Shown: piece by piece, positions 21,798 through 24,037 of the stretch
How positions within the stretch are numbered: position 1 is the stretch's first letter
Layout: each line of letters begins with the position of its first letter
From: a virus
Virus record (IMG/VR): IMGVR_UViG_3300046167_000155
Span: 1-24,037 of that record
Length of the DNA: 24,037 nt
Reading direction: 5' to 3' (one strand)
The notes under the pieces: generated by a model
The model's input: the letters and a program-made list of their open reading frames with translations, nothing else
Told to the model about the DNA's origin: nothing
The model's database searches: none
Translations under genes and position numbers: made by a program

Positions 21798-22653
21798 AGT
21801 GTTTGTTTTCTTTGTAGTTAGCGTCGATGATAGCTTGTTTAAGGGCACTGCGTCTGCGATTGACTTTTGTTGCCCATTGTTGCTTTGTCTCGTTGTTACG
21901 AGTTGGTTGGGTAAGACTAAAGAACATACGAATGTCATCTTCGTTATGTGATAGTCGAAGTGTACGAAGCATAGTCTTGCGTTGGTCAAGAGTGCGGTAT
22001 GTAGGTTCTGGATGACTTTGTTGATAGAGACCATTGAGTAAGCCTATGTTACCACGAGGTTTTTTGCGATTGAGACGAGTTGTGTCTGCGACATAATGGC
22101 TGTCGTCTGGGTCGCACTCTGGTTCTTGATTAAACGATTCACGGTACTCTTGTCTGTTAGCGTGTTGCTGAGTCTGTGATAGTGGCTCTATGAACTCTGC
22201 AGAGTTGCCAAGTTCTTCGTAGGTTTCGAATGGTACAGAGCGTATGTTGGTTGCACTTTCTTCTTGGTACAACTTGCTTAGACGCTTAGCTATGTTGAGG
22301 AACTCACGGCGTCGTTTGATGCCGTAGTCACGATTGTCAGCATTGCGTAGTGCAGAGACATATTGGTCGTGCACATCTTTGAGGAATGCTTGTTGTTGTT
22401 GTGATAGTGCTTGCATACAGGACATATCGCCTGCGACTAGGTCATCGTTGGGGTCGCAATGGTTGGTGTATATTTCGTTGTAGGCGAGCCATTGGTCGAC
22501 GATTTGTATTGGGTCGATGTCTCTAGGTGCTTTGCGATAGTTGTTGCGTATGTGTTGTTTGGCTAGTAGGAAAAGCTGACGCCAGCCAGCTTTGTACTCG
22601 TCTGAGTATTTCTCGTGTGATAGTGTTTCAGTAATTAGTTGTTGTATTGTCAT
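21772..22653 (-). CDS. Unknown helical protein, Gln/Asn/Arg-rich (293 aa)
   Basis: Encodes 293 aa, almost entirely charged and polar. Helical segments lie near 1-65, a long Gln-rich helix at 85-130, a disordered Glu/Pro/Asp stretch at about 140-195, and a basic C-terminal part with RTLDQRKTMLRTLRLSHNED at about 220-239 and QWATKVNRRRSALKQAI near 260-275. The basic C-terminal helices could bind nucleic acid, but no named domain or catalytic motif is visible. No hydrophobic segment is present. It lies between two small unknown genes in the early region and overlaps the 68-aa gene by 26 bases. It could be a regulator or host-takeover protein; this is inference. Confidence 0.7.
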   Translation of the reverse strand: MTIQQLITETLSHEKYSDEYKAGWRQLFLLAKQHIRNNYRKAPRDIDPIQIVDQWLAYNEIYTNHCDPNDDLVAGDMSCMQALSQQQQAFLKDVHDQYVSALRNADNRDYGIKRRREFLNIAKRLSKLYQEESATNIRSVPFETYEELGNSAEFIEPLSQTQQHANRQEYRESFNQEPECDPDDSHYVADTTRLNRKKPRGNIGLLNGLYQQSHPEPTYRTLDQRKTMLRTLRLSHNEDDIRMFFSLTQPTRNNETKQQWATKVNRRRSALKQAIIDANYKENKHYEQTAIRT

Positions 22654-22700
22654 AACGAAAAGTAGACAGTTTAGGCACTTGTCTAGGTGTTAACATATGA

Positions 22701-22997
22701 TTAATTTGAAAAGAATTCTGAAGGTGCGACAGTAGCGTCTGCGTAGTATTCTGAGCTTTCATTGCTTTCATCTACTTTACGGTTGCCTGTAGTGACTACG
22801 ATCGTGATAGTGTCTCCTTTGTTGCCAAGGATTTTGTTGTCACGGTCCCAGAACTTTTTGGAAGTTTTGTTTTTAAACAGAACAGTTGTGCAAGCCAATG
22901 GTTTCATTGGGTCGTTGTTGTTAGTGATGTCTACATCAGCTGACACTACGAAGGCGTCGATGATAGTAGTTTGATTAGGAATAGTTAAGTCTAGCAT
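22701..22997 (-). CDS. Unknown small soluble protein (98 aa)
   Basis: Encodes 98 aa, predicted mainly beta (LTIPNQTTIIDAFVVSADVD, then DTITIVVTTGNRK) with an acidic, Ser/Glu-rich C-terminal tail ending EFFSN. The beta layout with an acidic aromatic tail is reminiscent of small ssDNA- or protein-binding folds, but I see no family signature. It starts two bases after the end of the 91-aa membrane protein gene and is followed by a 47-base gap before the 293-aa gene. Confidence 0.6.
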   Translation of the reverse strand: MLDLTIPNQTTIIDAFVVSADVDITNNNDPMKPLACTTVLFKNKTSKKFWDRDNKILGNKGDTITIVVTTGNRKVDESNESSEYYADATVAPSEFFSN

Positions 22998-22999
22998 AA

Positions 23000-23275
23000 T
23001 TATTTGATGATTGTGTTGTTAATGTTATCAACTACGCCATCTCTTATATTGTGGATGCCGTCTTTGAGTTTAGTCCAGTTGCCTCGGTCGATGATGTCTC
23101 GACTGATGCGTGATAGGTGTATTTTGTTTGTCTTGTGAGACTTTGAAAAACAGCGAGCGAAGTACTCGCTGTAGCAACGCTTGGCGAACCAGAGCGTGAA
23201 AGCAACAGGTATTGCTATTGGGAAGAGCACGAGTCCGAGGACAGTGCCGATTGTGTAGAAGATGTCTTTATTCAT
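23000..23275 (-). CDS. Small membrane protein (91 aa)
   Basis: The start is taken at the ATG at 23275, giving MNKDIFYTIGTVLG; ATGs further upstream would run through the promoter-like motif and add an unlikely His/Thr-rich stretch. A long hydrophobic segment covers about residues 5-31 and the remainder is basic, then helical with alternating Asp/Asn/Ile. This suggests a single-pass protein with a cytoplasmic tail. It stands 21 bases downstream of a promoter-like motif and is followed by the 98-aa gene within three bases. No family is recognised. Confidence 0.6.
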   Translation of the reverse strand: MNKDIFYTIGTVLGLVLFPIAIPVAFTLWFAKRCYSEYFARCFSKSHKTNKIHLSRISRDIIDRGNWTKLKDGIHNIRDGVVDNINNTIIK

Positions 23276-23296
23276 AACATTCATAAATCTCTTTGT

Positions 23297-23312
23297 GTGA
23301 TAGTAAGTGTAT
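23297..23312 (-). promoter_or_regulatory. Second copy of the T7-type promoter-like motif
   Basis: The minus strand reads ATACACTTACTATCAC, identical over 16 bases to the site at 21547-21564, and continues ACAAAG, shared with a third partial copy at 23441-23452. It lies 21 bases before the ATG at 23275. Two exact intergenic copies on the same strand, both just before a gene, support a promoter or protein-binding site. Confidence 0.5.
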
Positions 23313-23412
23313 CTGAGGATTCTGGGGGTGGTTCCTAGGTTGGTGTTGTGTGGTATGTTGTGCTTAGTATTCATATGATAGTTGTGGATGTGCGTTAGCA
23401 TTTTGAAAGGAA

Positions 23413-23435
23413 CAACAACCCAGGTTGGGTTGTTG
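23413..23435. terminator. Perfect 10-bp hairpin in the 23402-23482 gap
   Basis: CAACAACCCA, three bases, then TGGGTTGTTG. On the plus strand it is followed by CTTTTG, on the minus strand by TTCCTTTC, so it could end transcription weakly from either side. It lies between the 77-aa gene and the next promoter-like motif. Confidence 0.45.
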
Positions 23436-23440
23436 CTTTT

Positions 23441-23452
23441 GTGTGATAGTAA
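23441..23452 (-). promoter_or_regulatory. Third, partial copy of the promoter-like motif
   Basis: The minus strand reads TTACTATCACAC followed by AAAAG, matching the 3' half of the other two sites but lacking the ATACAC half. It lies directly after the UUCG hairpin at 23452-23473. It may be a degenerate promoter or a binding site. Confidence 0.35.
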
Positions 23453-23473
23453 CCCAACCCCGAAGGGCTGGGT
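23452..23473 (-). terminator. UUCG-loop hairpin after the 77-aa gene
   Basis: On the minus strand ACCCAGCCC, loop TTCG, GGGTTGGGT forms a 9-bp stem with one G-U pair closed by the stable cUUCGg loop. It begins ten bases after the stop of the 77-aa gene and has no T-tract. It is built like the hairpin at 21586-21607, and both precede a promoter-like motif. Confidence 0.5.
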
Positions 23474-23482
23474 TGGTTGGGC

Positions 23483-23716
23483 TTATCGAGGGTAGACGAT
23501 GTAGTCGGTGTAGCCGTTTGATTCGACTAACACGACCTCCACTGCTGACTCTCTGGGTAAGCGTTCTTCGAGCCAAGGTTTGATGAACTTTCTGGCTCCG
23601 TCAATCTCTATTTCAATAAGAGTGGGATACTCGGTGAACCCTGCTATATCGCTGACTTGTTTGACTACTCCTTGGTAGGTATCTGATGTTTCTAAGAATA
23701 TTGATTTATTTGACAT
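23483..23716 (-). CDS. Unknown small protein, first gene of the leftward block (77 aa)
   Basis: Encodes 77 aa, with TLIEIEIDGARKFIKPWL in the middle and VEVVLVESNGYTDYIVYPR at the end. It is a compact mixed alpha/beta protein with no cysteine or membrane segment. No Shine-Dalgarno sequence precedes the ATG. A hairpin with a UUCG loop follows the stop after ten bases, suggesting a short separate transcript. As the first gene transcribed leftward from the structured noncoding region, it may be expressed very early. No family is recognised. Confidence 0.6.
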   Translation of the reverse strand: MSNKSIFLETSDTYQGVVKQVSDIAGFTEYPTLIEIEIDGARKFIKPWLEERLPRESAVEVVLVESNGYTDYIVYPR

Positions 23717-23731
23717 ATGTTATATTTGGTT

Positions 23732-23885
23732 GTGTTAATAGATAGGCAGAGTGCCAATCTTCGGAGCTTTAGCTCTTACCATGCCTGTCAACAATGGAGC
23801 TTTAGCTCCACCCTTTAGGGTCGTAGATTGTTGATTGGTATGGTAACCTTTAGGCGATGATTGGTGCTCTGCATGTCATTAACAC
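23732..23885 (+). ncRNA. Branched structured RNA (or cruciform DNA) with UUUA loops
   Basis: Nested inverted repeats fold into a tree. P1 pairs 23732-23739 with 23878-23885 (8 bp). P2 pairs 23746-23759 with 23859-23872 (14 bp, two G-U). P4 pairs 23776-23795 with 23827-23846 (20 positions, two G-U, one U-U). Hairpins with UUUA loops branch off at 23764-23775, 23796-23809 and 23810-23821, with a weak fourth (2 bp) at 23847-23854. All four non-Watson-Crick wobbles are G-U on the plus strand and would be A-C on the minus strand, which points to a plus-strand RNA, opposite to the neighbouring genes. No known RNA family comes to mind. A DNA role (origin, packaging, recombination site) is the alternative. 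Confidence 0.6.
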
Positions 23886-24037
23886 TCCAAATAGGACATA
23901 TGTTAAAGAAATCATTTATTCTCTTGAAAGATCAGATGCATGCCAATGATAGTCATAAACAAGCCTGCGATAGAGCAGGGTTTGCCGAGTAGCCCCCTTA
24001 TTGGTTAGAGAGTGACGGAGACAAAAAGGTCAGCAAG
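23886..24037. other. Noncoding end of the window
   Basis: No convincing gene is seen on either strand; the longest ATG-started frames are under 20 codons. A 5-bp hairpin (CCTGC/GCAGG) lies at 23964-23979. Together with the structured element this makes about 320 bases without a gene at the upstream end of the leftward block, where early promoters or an origin would be expected, but no promoter is identified. Confidence 0.5.

Noticed and set aside
23413-23885. CRISPR array
   Set aside because: The repeats here are inverted, differ in length and are not spaced by unique spacers; hairpins and a branched structure explain them.
23905-23960. Short hydrophobic minus-strand peptide beginning MTIIGMHLIF
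   Set aside because: Only 14 codons from an ATG, no ribosome binding site, no conserved context.
23961-24010. Possible tRNA (a stretch resembling a D arm, GATAGAGCAGG)
   Set aside because: No T-loop, no matching acceptor stem and no anticodon arm could be found.

Overview
The window looks like part of the genome of an uncultured, AT-rich tailed phage (Caudoviricetes), probably aquatic. Two divergent-function gene blocks meet head to head. Rightward genes at 1-7481 form a late structural and lysis segment. They include several tiny membrane or very basic proteins, a holin-like protein, a conserved phage protein ending in a cysteine-basic motif, and three fibre-type proteins, one of them 1086 aa and highly repetitive. 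Every gene from 7478 to 23716 is leftward and forms an early, replication and accessory segment. No rRNA, tRNA, integrase, capsid, terminase or phage RNA polymerase gene is visible, so this is only part of the genome. The host cannot be named. One small protein carries a PEP-CTERM-like tail and Shine-Dalgarno sequences are scarce, which gives only a weak hint at the host.

Read in the direction of transcription, the leftward block runs as follows. First comes a noncoding segment (23717-24037) holding a striking branched inverted-repeat structure. Small unknown and membrane proteins follow (23716-20987). Next is a tightly overlapped cassette of a ubiquitin-like beta-grasp protein, an E2-like protein, a small unknown protein, a ThiF/E1-like adenylyltransferase and a JAMM/JAB isopeptidase (21003-17616). 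A PD-(D/E)XK nuclease follows, then a family A DNA polymerase with Leu at the position equivalent to E. coli 762, small conserved phage proteins and a putative ssDNA-binding protein. A clear rho-independent terminator comes next, then an archaeo-eukaryotic-type primase, a damaged lytic transglycosylase, a UvrD-like SF1 helicase, an SNF2-like SF2 helicase and a calcineurin-like phosphoesterase.

The most interesting content is the complete Ubl-E2-E1-JAB set, which most resembles the bacterial PRTRC type (ParB-related, ThiF-related cassette). It is embedded in what looks like the phage replication operon and translationally coupled to a nuclease. Such a set could attach a small modifier to host or phage proteins and remove it. 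The Ubl as read has no C-terminal glycine, which is unexplained.

Two leftward intergenic sites share an 18/16-bp motif resembling a T7-type promoter, and UUCG-loop hairpins sit just upstream of or beside such sites. This suggests separate transcription units within the leftward block.

Between about 11500 and 17300 at least five genes, including polymerase and primase, are broken by single-base shifts. The protein sequence continues sensibly in another frame each time, which points to sequencing or assembly indels, although real decay cannot be excluded. For those genes the coordinates given here are the reconstructed extents.
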